From the NCBI GenBank assembly GCA_937899365.1, contig CALBPH010000258.1, forward strand, positions 1-17,780: DNA of 17,780 bases. Direction: 5' to 3'. The position numbers were made by a program, and so were the translations under genes. Below the pieces are notes generated by a model, which did no database searches, was not told the origin of the DNA, and saw nothing but the letters and a program-made list of their open reading frames with translations. How positions within the stretch are numbered: the stretch's first letter is position 1; each line of letters begins with the position of its first letter. This document shows positions 1 through 6,671 of this stretch, piece by piece. This stretch comes from an uncultured Leptolyngbya sp. GTDB lineage: Bacteria > Cyanobacteriota > Cyanobacteriia > Phormidesmidales > Phormidesmidaceae.

Positions 1-1
1 G

Positions 2-352
2 GTCAATGAGCCTACGGCCATCTTTGAGAGTCAGTATCGTCTGTATACGTTGGGCCCGCGCGGCATGATGCTAACGCCGATTTATGCGCCCCGTCGCAGC
101 GAGCTAGACCAGCTGTCGGGGTTACCCTGGGCCATGACCCTACTGCTTGAAACCCGTGATGCCCTGAGCCCTCGTGTCCGAGCAGTGATTGCTATGGTGG
201 GCAGCACTGTGGTGTATGTACTGACCGAAGTGGTGGGTCGAGGCATTGGCCTGGTGGGTCGAGGCGTTTTGCAAGGTATTGGCAGCGCTTGGCAAGACAC
301 CCGCCGCTCCAGACAACGGCAAGCCCCACCTACCTTTAATGAGTGGGAGTAG
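2..352 (+). CDS. 3' end of a DUF3685/Ycf55-like protein gene (5' truncated by window edge)
   Basis: An open frame enters from the left edge and ends at TAG 350-352, giving the last 116 residues of a larger protein. A TTG at 50 lies inside this frame, but the frame is open upstream of it (VNEPTAIFES...), so it is not the true start. The visible part has a basic stretch (YAPRRSELDQL), a hydrophobic segment around VRAVIAMVGSTVVYVLTEVV, then a glycine-rich GRGIGLVGRGVLQGIG motif and a polar tail. From memory this ending resembles cyanobacterial DUF3685 proteins (related to plastid Ycf55), whose biochemical role is not known. The gene faces cpcL tail to tail. The cpcL frame reads antisense over bases 82-352 of this gene. 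The family call rests on recall of the C-terminus only; that the frame is coding is more certain. Confidence 0.6.
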   Translation, partial: VNEPTAIFESQYRLYTLGPRGMMLTPIYAPRRSELDQLSGLPWAMTLLLETRDALSPRVRAVIAMVGSTVVYVLTEVVGRGIGLVGRGVLQGIGSAWQDTRRSRQRQAPPTFNEWE

Positions 353-1137
353 GTGGGGCGGTTAGCCCTGCTGGGGGAGGGCTGAGATATTATGCTCTGC
401 TTGATTTTTAGCCAGCCAAACCAAGATAGAACAACCGCAAGAATGCCACTGGTTAAGAGCAGAGCCCCTGCCACCGTAATGACGGCTCCCACTTTCCGCA
501 GCCCTTCTGGGGGCATACCATCGCCAAAGACACCGTCGCCACCGGAGAAATCATTCCCCAGTGCCTGGAGCTGGGCTAGATGATCGCTACCGTAGCGGGG
601 CATGCGCTCAAAGGGCAGTTCTCCCATGGACTGCTGAGGAAGAACCCGTCGCCGCTGGGAGGGCACGGTGGCGTCACCAAAGGTGTCTAGATACTCATCA
701 CTGCTAAGTAGGGCATTTACAAATCCTGTGATGCCTTCTGTTGCGAGCACAATTGACCAGGCTAGGGTTTCACGCTGATCGTAAACCTGGCGACCGAGCA
801 CCCGTTGGATGCACATGTCTACAAAGCGGTAGTTATTGCTGCATTCGTAGTTGAGGCGTCTAAAAGATTCAGACAGCAGTAGCCCGCGAATGAATTCCCG
901 CACGGATAGCTGAGAACTACGGAGCTGGGATTCTAAATAGCGATCGCGGTGGCAAGCGAGGAGCTGCTGCTCATTAAAAATGCGACGGTAGGCCGCCAGA
1001 ATCAGGGCTTCAATTTCCTGGTCATCTAGCAATAATGCCATGGAGAAAATGCGAGGTTGCTCGTCACCGGGCACTTCAAATCCATTCACTCGCTGATTTT
1101 GGCAGCTAGTTGGATGGCTTAATAAAGGCAGAGTCAT
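82..1137 (-). CDS. cpcL: Phycobilisome rod-core linker with C-terminal membrane anchor (CpcG2/CpcL type), run-on 3' end
   Basis: Residues 1-160 form a phycobilisome linker domain: opening MTLPLL, GFEVPGDEQPR, then the core patterns ESQLR, VREFIRGLLLS, NNYRFVDMCIQRVLGR and LLSSDEYLDTFG. A linker region follows, then a hydrophobic helix at about residues 216-241 ending LSWFGWLKI. A C-terminal helix in place of the usual core-binding tail is the hallmark of CpcG2/CpcL, which tethers phycocyanin rods to the thylakoid and feeds Photosystem I. ATG 1137 is chosen over an upstream TTG at 1146 because family members begin MxLPLL and AAAGGA lies about 10 bases upstream. Synechocystis CpcG2 is about 249 residues; here the helix ends near residue 243 but the frame stays open to 351, with about 100 unusual R/T/S/P-rich residues antisense to the convergent gene. 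The natural end was probably near base 362, so the 3' limit is doubtful. Confidence 0.85.
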   Translation of the reverse strand: MTLPLLSHPTSCQNQRVNGFEVPGDEQPRIFSMALLLDDQEIEALILAAYRRIFNEQQLLACHRDRYLESQLRSSQLSVREFIRGLLLSESFRRLNYECSNNYRFVDMCIQRVLGRQVYDQRETLAWSIVLATEGITGFVNALLSSDEYLDTFGDATVPSQRRRVLPQQSMGELPFERMPRYGSDHLAQLQALGNDFSGGDGVFGDGMPPEGLRKVGAVITVAGALLLTSGILAVVLSWFGWLKIKQSIISQPSPSRANRPTYSHSLKVGGACRCLERRVSCQALPIPCKTPRPTRPMPRPTTSVSTYTTVLPTIAITARTRGLRASRVSSSRVMAQGNPDSWSSSLRRGA

Positions 1138-1490
1138 GGGGGTCAAATCCTTTTGCTAAAACGATGCCAAGAAAAATTGCAGGGCAGCCATGGTAGCTAA
1201 CCCTGCGCCTAGGAGTTCTCGTCCTCCGTTCGTTATCAAGTCTATGAATGGGGCGAGAACGGTTTTGAAAAAGCTTACTGAAACTCAATTAAACACAACA
1301 AAAGTCAATGACCCTCTCATTAATCCATGGATTTAAGCTTGGATGCAGCTGTGGAGCCGTGTATAGGCCCGTAGCGCTTGACTTCGGGTAGCTAAGTATT
1401 TTTGCTTAGTGATTTTTCTTGGAAAGATGGCTAGGCGGATTATGAGACTAAAGGGGAATGAATGTGAGAGGCCGTAATGTTGCGTTATGG
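1138..1490. other. Intergenic region upstream of cpcL and downstream of the nurA-type gene
   Basis: These 353 bases hold no convincing gene. On the minus strand they form the leader and promoter region of cpcL; AAAGGA near 1150 is its likely ribosome binding site. GCAGGG 1179-1184 can pair with CCCTGC 1201-1206 around an inner AGC/GCT pair, which would put a small hairpin in the cpcL leader. A 5-bp CTAAG/CTTAG stem at 1392-1409 is too weak to call a terminator. I could not identify a clean -35/-10 pair. Confidence 0.4.
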
Positions 1491-2654
1491 TTAGCGACGA
1501 CGGAGCTTACTCATCATTTTGCGAGACCAGCGCAGGTTGAGATCTTCACTGCTGGCCCAGTCTTGGAGAATACGGAAAAATATTTGGCGGTCGTGGGTTT
1601 GTAATACGGCGGTTTGATCAGCGGTTTCAATGGCGTAGGGATAGCCGCCGCCAACGATGGTTTCCGCCCTGACCCAGTTGAGTGTCTGCTCGGTGATGTC
1701 TGCTTCATACATCCAGCGGGGCATTTCAATTCTGGCTGGGTAACCCTGGTTGGTTTTGAGATAGGTAAAGGTGATGCGGTCAGCGTGTTCTTTGTAGTCG
1801 GCCAAGATACCGGTGCGATCGCATCTAAAAATCGGCGTGCAGTCCCCCCATTCCATAAACCGATTTAGCATTTGAGCGTCATGTACCGCCGGCATCCCCT
1901 CTATGCCCACAAACAGCTCTAACAATGTGGTCAAATCATGGGCATAGCTGGTGTCCACATACCCCACCAGCGGCACTCGATGATGTTCGCTGGCTCTGAC
2001 TAGTTTCAACAGGGCTTTGACATAGGCTCTGCGGGCCTCCTCTTCATAGGCATCGGCAAAGGTGGCCACTAAGGAGCCATCAAAAAAAACCAGGCACTGT
2101 TCGGGCGTTTTAACCTGTTCGATGTAGCGCACCAACCGTTCGGTTTCCATTTGAAATCGGCGCAGATTAACGATGCGCTCTGCTGGCGTAGCCGGATCGT
2201 GGGCCTTTAAATCGTGGGGTGTCAGAATGTCTAGCTAGATGTCTTTGGTGAAGTCTGCCTCAGATGTGTGGGGATTCTCAAACCAGCCCACCTGCACCAG
2301 GGCAATGGGCAGCGACAGGTCTTTACTCGAAAAAATCTGTGAACCGTCTACCGCAAAGGTGGTAACGCCGCTGAGGTGTTCTTTGACCCATTGCAGGCTA
2401 TGTTCGCGGTTGCCCCAGCCAAGATGGCTACGGTGAATGCCTTGGGGGGGGAGGTTATCTAGTAGGGGACGGGCTCCCACATTGCCTGGGTGTGCCGTCA
2501 GCCAGCCTTGCAGCTCGTTGGCTGAGGCGTTGCACAGTGTTGTCCAGGCGTCTTGGTACGTATCTAACGCCGATAGGTTGCTACTCTCAAACGTGCGAAA
2601 GTACTTGCGTTTGCGTTGTAAAATCGCCTGGATCTGAGACGGTTTAATGGCCAT
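1491..2654 (-). pseudogene. nurA: NurA-domain 5'-3' nuclease family gene interrupted by an in-frame TAG
   Basis: One frame of 388 codons runs from ATG 2654 to the stop at 1491, broken only by TAG at 2237-2235 (codon 140). The N-terminal part ends with TFAVDGSQIFSSKDLSLPIA, the NurA motif whose aspartate binds catalytic metal, then LVQVGWFENPH. After the TAG the same frame continues without a shift (LDILTPHDL, then RIVNLRRFQMETERLV) into a second conserved motif, LVFFDGSLVATFA, then PLVGYVDTSYA and a C-terminal domain to LRRR. NurA nucleases act in DNA end processing; archaeal members work with the HerA helicase, and the cyanobacterial role is unclear. Each half alone lacks part of the fold. 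Reinitiation at ATG 2150 could give a 219-residue C-terminal piece without the first aspartate. No Shine-Dalgarno is evident at 2654, and an upstream TTG at 2660 is the only alternative. Probably a recent pseudogene or a sequencing error. Confidence 0.8.
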
Positions 2655-2696
2655 GGGCAAAATAGGGCATTTGTACTGCTATTTTGCCATGGGTTG

Positions 2697-2734
2697 ACCC
2701 TGTAGGGGCGTTCCATAGAACGCCCCTACAGGGT
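2697..2734. repeat. Perfect 17-bp inverted repeat with 4-base loop
   Basis: Arms 2697-2713 (ACCCTGTAGGGGCGTTC) and 2718-2734 are exact reverse complements around CATA. The right arm ends inside the hisIE stop codon (2734-2736), so transcripts leaving hisIE immediately form this hairpin, just before the nurA-type gene on the same strand. No T-run follows, so it is not a textbook Rho-independent terminator. The GTAGGGGCG...CGCCCCTAC core resembles palindromic repeats I recall as common between genes in cyanobacterial genomes. It may be one copy of such a family that also acts as a transcript end or mRNA stabiliser. Confidence 0.75.
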
Positions 2735-3375
2735 TATAGGCGCGATTGAAATTTGCGATAGACGTCTTTAATATCTACGTTGTGGTGAGCTAAGGCCACC
2801 AGGGTGTGATAAAGCAAGTCAGCAACTTCCCCGGCGATTTCGTCGGGTTCGTCGTCTTTACAGGCCATCACGACTTCGGCGGATTCTTCACCGATTTTTT
2901 TGAGAATTTTATTGTCGCCACCGGCAAAGAGCTTATTGGTGTAAGAGTCGGGCTGGGGATTGGCTTTGCGATCGCAAATGACCCCATACACCTGGGATAG
3001 CGTATCTGCCGGCGGCGGTGTACTTCCACCATCCACCTGGTAAAAACAGCTACGTTCCCCCGTGTGACAGGCAATATCGCCCACCTGCTCAATGGTCAGC
3101 AGTAGTGCATCACTGTCACAGTCGTAGCGAATGGCCTTAAGTTTTTGCAGATGCCCCGATGTGGCCCCCTTGTGCCAGAGTTCCTGGCGGGACCGGCTCC
3201 AATACCAAACGTCGCCAGTTTCCAGGGTTTTTTGCAGCGATGACTGGTTCATCCAGGCCATCATTAGCACCGTGCCATCGAGATAGTCCTGTGCGATCGC
3301 AGGTACCAGCCCCTGATCGTTGTAGCGAATTTTTTCAATGGGGATAGCGCCAACAAAAGAAAGCGGGGTACTCAT
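2734..3375 (-). CDS. hisIE: Bifunctional phosphoribosyl-AMP cyclohydrolase / phosphoribosyl-ATP pyrophosphatase
   Basis: This 213-residue fusion catalyses the second and third steps of histidine biosynthesis: pyrophosphate removal from phosphoribosyl-ATP, then ring opening of phosphoribosyl-AMP. The N-terminal HisI domain (about residues 15-115) shows LMMAWMNQ, WYWSRSRQELWHKG, the metal-binding YDCDSDALL (Cys86) and ACHTGERSCF (Cys103, Cys110). The C-terminal HisE domain (about 125-213) shows KIGEESAEVVMACKDD and EVADLLYHTLVALA, the acidic helices that bind magnesium. Length and domain order are normal. The start is ATG 3375; no strong ribosome binding site precedes it. The gene diverges from hemL, sharing a roughly 260-base upstream region, and its stop lies in a perfect inverted repeat. 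It contains two HIP1 octamers (2968 and 3293). Confidence 0.96.
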   Translation of the reverse strand: MSTPLSFVGAIPIEKIRYNDQGLVPAIAQDYLDGTVLMMAWMNQSSLQKTLETGDVWYWSRSRQELWHKGATSGHLQKLKAIRYDCDSDALLLTIEQVGDIACHTGERSCFYQVDGGSTPPPADTLSQVYGVICDRKANPQPDSYTNKLFAGGDNKILKKIGEESAEVVMACKDDEPDEIAGEVADLLYHTLVALAHHNVDIKDVYRKFQSRL

Positions 3376-3454
3376 GATCCGTATCAGTTCAGCTCAGTGC
3401 AGCCCTATTGTCGCAGTTTGCGGGCTTTTTCGGCTTCGCTACATTCCTTAATAT

Positions 3455-3471
3455 ATTGCAATCGATGCAAT
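3455..3471. promoter_or_regulatory. Possible operator: 6-bp inverted repeat in the hisIE-hemL divergent region
   Basis: ATTGCA-ATCGA-TGCAAT lies between the two divergent starts, with an AT-rich stretch (TTAATATATT) next to it. The spacing and symmetry could suit a dimeric regulator, but short palindromes arise by chance and no regulator is identified. No certain -10/-35 was assigned for either gene. Confidence 0.25.
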
Positions 3472-3638
3472 CACAAACGATAGGATTAAGAATACTGCAA
3501 TCTTCGCCATCACTTACCCAATGCCGTCCTTAGAGGGGTAATTCAGCCTCTCATTAAAAAACATCCAGAGCTATGGATGCGGCATTACGTGAGAACCCTT
3601 TCCCTTCGACAAACGACTTTAACCATAAGGAGAGCCCG

Positions 3639-4943
3639 TTGGTTACCACCACATCTTTTTTAAAAACGACGAAATCAGATGAGATTTTCGCGGCTGCCCA
3701 AAACTTGATGCCCGGAGGCGTTAGCTCTCCTGTGCGGGCGTTCAAGTCCGTTGGTGGCCAGCCCATCGTCTTTGACCATGTCAAGGGCTCCCACATATGG
3801 GACGTTGATGGTAATGAATATATCGACTACGTCGGTACCTGGGGACCTGCAATCTGCGGCCATGCCAATGACGAAGTCAATGCTGCCCTCACTGAGGCCC
3901 TACAGAAAGGAACCAGTTTTGGGGCCCCCTGCTACCTAGAAAATGTTCTGGCTGAGATGGTCGTCGCCGCTGTCCCCAGCATTGAGATGGTTCGCTTTGT
4001 AAACTCCGGTACTGAAGCCTGTATGGCGGTACTACGCCTGATGCGGGCCTTTACCGGTCGTGACAAAGTCATTAAATTTGAGGGCTGCTACCACGGCCAC
4101 GCCGATATGTTCCTGGTCAAGGCGGGGTCTGGTGTGGCCACCCTGGGTCTGCCCGATTCACCGGGGGTGCCTAAAAGTACAACGGCAGCTACGTTGACCG
4201 CTCCCTATAACGATCTTGAGGCAGTCAAAGCCCTCTTTGACCAAAATCCTGGCGAGATTTCCGGCGTTATTCTAGAGCCCATCGTTGGTAACTCTGGCTT
4301 TGTTACCCCCGATGCCGGTTTCCTCGAAGGGCTGCGAGAAATCACCCAAGATAACGACGCCCTGCTGGTATTTGACGAAGTCATGACCGGTTTTCGCATC
4401 GCCTATGGCGGTGTGCAGGAAAAACTAGGCGTAACCCCTGACCTCACCACCCTGGGCAAAATTATTGGTGGCGGTTTGCCGGTTGGTGCCTACGGCGGTC
4501 GTCGTGAAATTATGGAAATGGTTGCCCCCGCAGGTCCCGTATATCAGGCCGGTACGCTATCGGGTAATCCCCTAGCCATGACTGCCGGTATCAAAACCCT
4601 AGAAATTTTGGGTCGCCCCGGTACCTACGAACAGCTTGAGGAAAAAACTAACAAGCTAATTACAGGCCTGCTAGAGATTGCCCGCGATAGTGGCCATACT
4701 GTATGTGGTGGAAACATTAGCGGCATGTTTGGTATGTTCTTTACCGCCGGTCCTGTCCACAACTACGACGATGCCAAGGCCTCAGATCTCGAGAAGTTTA
4801 GCCGCTTCCATCGAGGTATGTTAGAGCAGGGCGTATACCTGGCACCGTCTCAGTTTGAGGCCGGATTTACATCCCTAGCCCATACCGATGATGACATTGC
4901 TAATACCCTGGCGGCGGCGCGTACGGTTCTGTCTGCCATCTAG
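3639..4943 (+). CDS. hemL: Glutamate-1-semialdehyde 2,1-aminomutase
   Basis: This PLP enzyme converts glutamate-1-semialdehyde to 5-aminolevulinate, the committed precursor of heme, chlorophyll and bilins, in the cytoplasm. The protein shows MPGGVSSPVRAFKSVGG near the N-terminus, VNSGTEACMAVLRLMRAFTG (about 121-140), FEGCYHGHADMFLVKAGSG (148-165), LLVFDEVMTGFR (242-253) and TTLGKIIGGGLPVGAYGG with the PLP lysine at residue 274. TTG 3639 is chosen as the start: AAGGAGAG (3627-3634) sits at ideal spacing, the protein then begins (M)VTTTSF as in cyanobacterial homologues, and the length is 434 residues, the family norm. An in-frame ATG at 3573 would add 22 residues but has no comparable ribosome binding site. 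A hairpin terminator follows. The gene is intact. Confidence 0.97.
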   Translation: MVTTTSFLKTTKSDEIFAAAQNLMPGGVSSPVRAFKSVGGQPIVFDHVKGSHIWDVDGNEYIDYVGTWGPAICGHANDEVNAALTEALQKGTSFGAPCYLENVLAEMVVAAVPSIEMVRFVNSGTEACMAVLRLMRAFTGRDKVIKFEGCYHGHADMFLVKAGSGVATLGLPDSPGVPKSTTAATLTAPYNDLEAVKALFDQNPGEISGVILEPIVGNSGFVTPDAGFLEGLREITQDNDALLVFDEVMTGFRIAYGGVQEKLGVTPDLTTLGKIIGGGLPVGAYGGRREIMEMVAPAGPVYQAGTLSGNPLAMTAGIKTLEILGRPGTYEQLEEKTNKLITGLLEIARDSGHTVCGGNISGMFGMFFTAGPVHNYDDAKASDLEKFSRFHRGMLEQGVYLAPSQFEAGFTSLAHTDDDIANTLAAARTVLSAI

Positions 4944-4984
4944 CTAAAGTGAGGGAATTCTCCACTCAGCTCCAGACTTTTTAT

Positions 4985-5026
4985 AAACACGGGTAATGGT
5001 TCATTCGGGCCATTCCCGTGTTTTAT
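4985..5026 (+). terminator. Rho-independent terminator of hemL
   Basis: Left arm 4985-4999 and right arm 5010-5023 pair over 14 bp (AAACACGGG plus AATGG) with one bulged T, around a 10-base loop, and the 3' side runs into TTTTATT. It lies 42 bases after the hemL stop. It also covers an ATG at 4996 in frame with the next gene, which argues against that ATG as the true start. Confidence 0.8.
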
Positions 5027-5085
5027 TCCATGTATGTTTCATTCCATTTATATATGGGCGCAGGCTGCTCATCCTATTTCAAGCC

Positions 5086-5847
5086 ATGGACGATATTGAT
5101 GCTCTCAATGTTTTAGAAGCCGAAGTAGGGTTAGACGCCCCGATTGACCCCCTAGATGACATTCCATTAGGGGACGATACGCCTCGGTACAATCCTGACC
5201 AAATGCTGCCATTGCTCCAGTCAGAAAATTTGCCACAGCGAATGTTGGCTGCCCGGGCGTTTTATAAAATTCAAGAGCCCCGCGCCATTCCTTGGCTAAT
5301 TGAGCTATTGGACGATGATAGTCCGTTGGTCCGGGTGAATGCAGCCTATGCCCTGGGGCGGAACCCTAGTGAAACAGCGGTCGATGCCCTGATCAATCAG
5401 TTGACCAACGATTCCCATGGCTATGTGCGCAAAGCTGTGGTGTGGGCGTTGGGCAACTGCCGTAATGAAAAGGCGGTGGTGCCTCTGATCCAGGCCATTA
5501 AAAATGACATGTCCGTAGTGCGTTTGTGGGCCGCCAGCGCCCTGGGGCAAATGGGTAAAATTAGCTTTGAGGCTATTCTTAAAGCGATTCCAGCCTTGGT
5601 TGAAACCATGCGCAATGACCCCATTGCCATTGTGCGTAGTAACTGCGCCTGGTCCGTTGGCGAACTGTGCAAAGACCTTCCCAACAATGTGGTTTATGCG
5701 ACAGCTATTGACGCCTTAATTGAAACCTTTGCTGACGATGAGGACTTGGGGGGCAGAGACGATGCCCGTGCCGCCATCCTCAACCTGGGCGATCCGCGTG
5801 GTTTGCAAGTTATCGAAGAAATTGAGCAAGAAGAGTTCTACGACTAG
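5086..5847 (+). CDS. HEAT-repeat protein, IaiH-like
   Basis: This 253-residue soluble protein has an acidic N-terminus (residues 1-40, rich in Asp/Glu), then about five HEAT helical repeats between residues 40 and 215: QRMLAARAFYKIQEPRAIPWLI, VRVNAAYALGRNP, VRKAVVWALGNCRNEKAVVPLI, VRLWAASALGQMG and VRSNCAWSVGELC. A short tail ends EEIEQEEFYD. The regular VR.xAA.ALG pattern is typical of PBS-lyase-like HEAT repeats, but the sequence matches better the conserved cyanobacterial protein that in Synechocystis is IaiH, a partner of IscA in iron-sulfur cluster work. That assignment is from memory. ATG 5086 is chosen because the in-frame ATG at 4996 lies in the hemL terminator and would add an unrelated hydrophobic leader. 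It converges on a secreted-protein gene 8 bases away. Confidence 0.85.
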   Translation: MDDIDALNVLEAEVGLDAPIDPLDDIPLGDDTPRYNPDQMLPLLQSENLPQRMLAARAFYKIQEPRAIPWLIELLDDDSPLVRVNAAYALGRNPSETAVDALINQLTNDSHGYVRKAVVWALGNCRNEKAVVPLIQAIKNDMSVVRLWAASALGQMGKISFEAILKAIPALVETMRNDPIAIVRSNCAWSVGELCKDLPNNVVYATAIDALIETFADDEDLGGRDDARAAILNLGDPRGLQVIEEIEQEEFYD

Positions 5848-5855
5848 CAACCGCT

Positions 5856-6368
5856 TTAATCTCCTGCAGCCCATCGTACATAGGGATACTGACCTACGAT
5901 TTCTTGGTGGGTGATGGTGGCAAAGTACCAGTTTTCTTCAGGAGCTGGAGCGATTGGAGTAATGTCAAAGCGAAAGAAAACGTGGCCCTGGGCAAACCAC
6001 AGGTCATACAAACTGCGATAGTGGTTTTCACTGTCACCCAGTCTGCCAATACAGCTATAAAACTCTGGTGAGAGGGGTGTTTTGAAGGTGACTGAATAGT
6101 CTTGGCTATCAATAAATTCAGTTTTTCCCTGACCGATTGTAGACACATCGAGCATAATGCCGCTATTGTCACCCGCTTCAAAATAGCGATGGGATTCTTG
6201 CCAATAGCGAACTTGGGTAGGACAGTTGCCTGAGGTGACCTCCACCGGAATCAGCAGATCCTCTTGTCGCTCAAATGTATCGCGGCTTGAGGGTGATAAC
6301 CCTTGGGCCATGGCAACAGAGGGACTGATGAACAGGCTACTTGCTAACAATGCAACGATGCGAAACAT
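5856..6368 (-). CDS. Exported protein of unknown function
   Basis: A 170-residue protein starts with a clear signal peptide: MFRIVALLASSLFISPSVAMA followed by QGLSPS, with AMA as a good signal peptidase I site near residue 21. The mature part is mostly polar and predicted beta-rich, with conserved-looking aromatic patches (VRYWQESHRYFEAG, YSLYDLWFAQGHVFFRFD-like order of Y/W/F, and ENWYFATITH). It has two cysteines, GNCP and YSCIG, which could form a disulfide in the periplasm. I do not recognise the family; it may be a cyanobacterium-specific periplasmic or outer-envelope protein. The start is ATG 6368, with no clear Shine-Dalgarno. The gene stands alone, converging on the HEAT gene and diverging from the symporter gene. 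Confidence 0.75.
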   Translation of the reverse strand: MFRIVALLASSLFISPSVAMAQGLSPSSRDTFERQEDLLIPVEVTSGNCPTQVRYWQESHRYFEAGDNSGIMLDVSTIGQGKTEFIDSQDYSVTFKTPLSPEFYSCIGRLGDSENHYRSLYDLWFAQGHVFFRFDITPIAPAPEENWYFATITHQEIVGQYPYVRWAAGD

Positions 6369-6671
6369 GGAAAAAATTTGAGGAACGTTAGGGAGACTTC
6401 ACGGGACGGTTACTGGGTTTCGTACGTGCTAAAGAGTTAGACCCCAAGCTTTATAAAAAGGCTGTGCTCTTAAAAATTGGGTGTGCTGATTTTCGGAATG
6501 AGTTGATCTGCAAGCTGCTGGTGTCTGGCATGTCTAACAGACAGATATATCTCCTAAATCAGGAACGGCTCTAAAGCCCCCCCTTTTGCACATTGCGTAA
6601 CGGCATTTTGCGACAGTTGATCACCGTGTGGGATGATTTGGGCTGTCGCTTCAGATTTACGTTCCACGCCC
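6369..6671. other. Divergent intergenic region before the symporter gene
   Basis: About 300 bases separate the exported-protein gene from the symporter start. I see an AT-rich patch (AGCTTTATAAAAAGG near 6448) that could hold promoter elements, and C/T-rich GCCCCCCCTTTTGC near 6575. No hairpin, repeat or supported small gene is visible. The region includes 6633-6671, an in-frame upstream extension that I judged unlikely to be coding. Confidence 0.35.

Noticed and set aside
1106..1288. 60-residue minus-strand frame overlapping the cpcL start
   Set aside because: No ribosome binding site, Arg/Pro-rich composition, and it conflicts with the conserved cpcL N-terminus.
1392..1409. CTAAG/CTTAG hairpin as a terminator for nurA
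   Set aside because: Only 5 bp, about 80 bases past the stop, and no T-run on the minus strand.
1491..2660. Two separate genes in place of one broken nurA
   Set aside because: The frame continues across the TAG without shift, and NurA motifs lie on both sides, so one interrupted gene is simpler.
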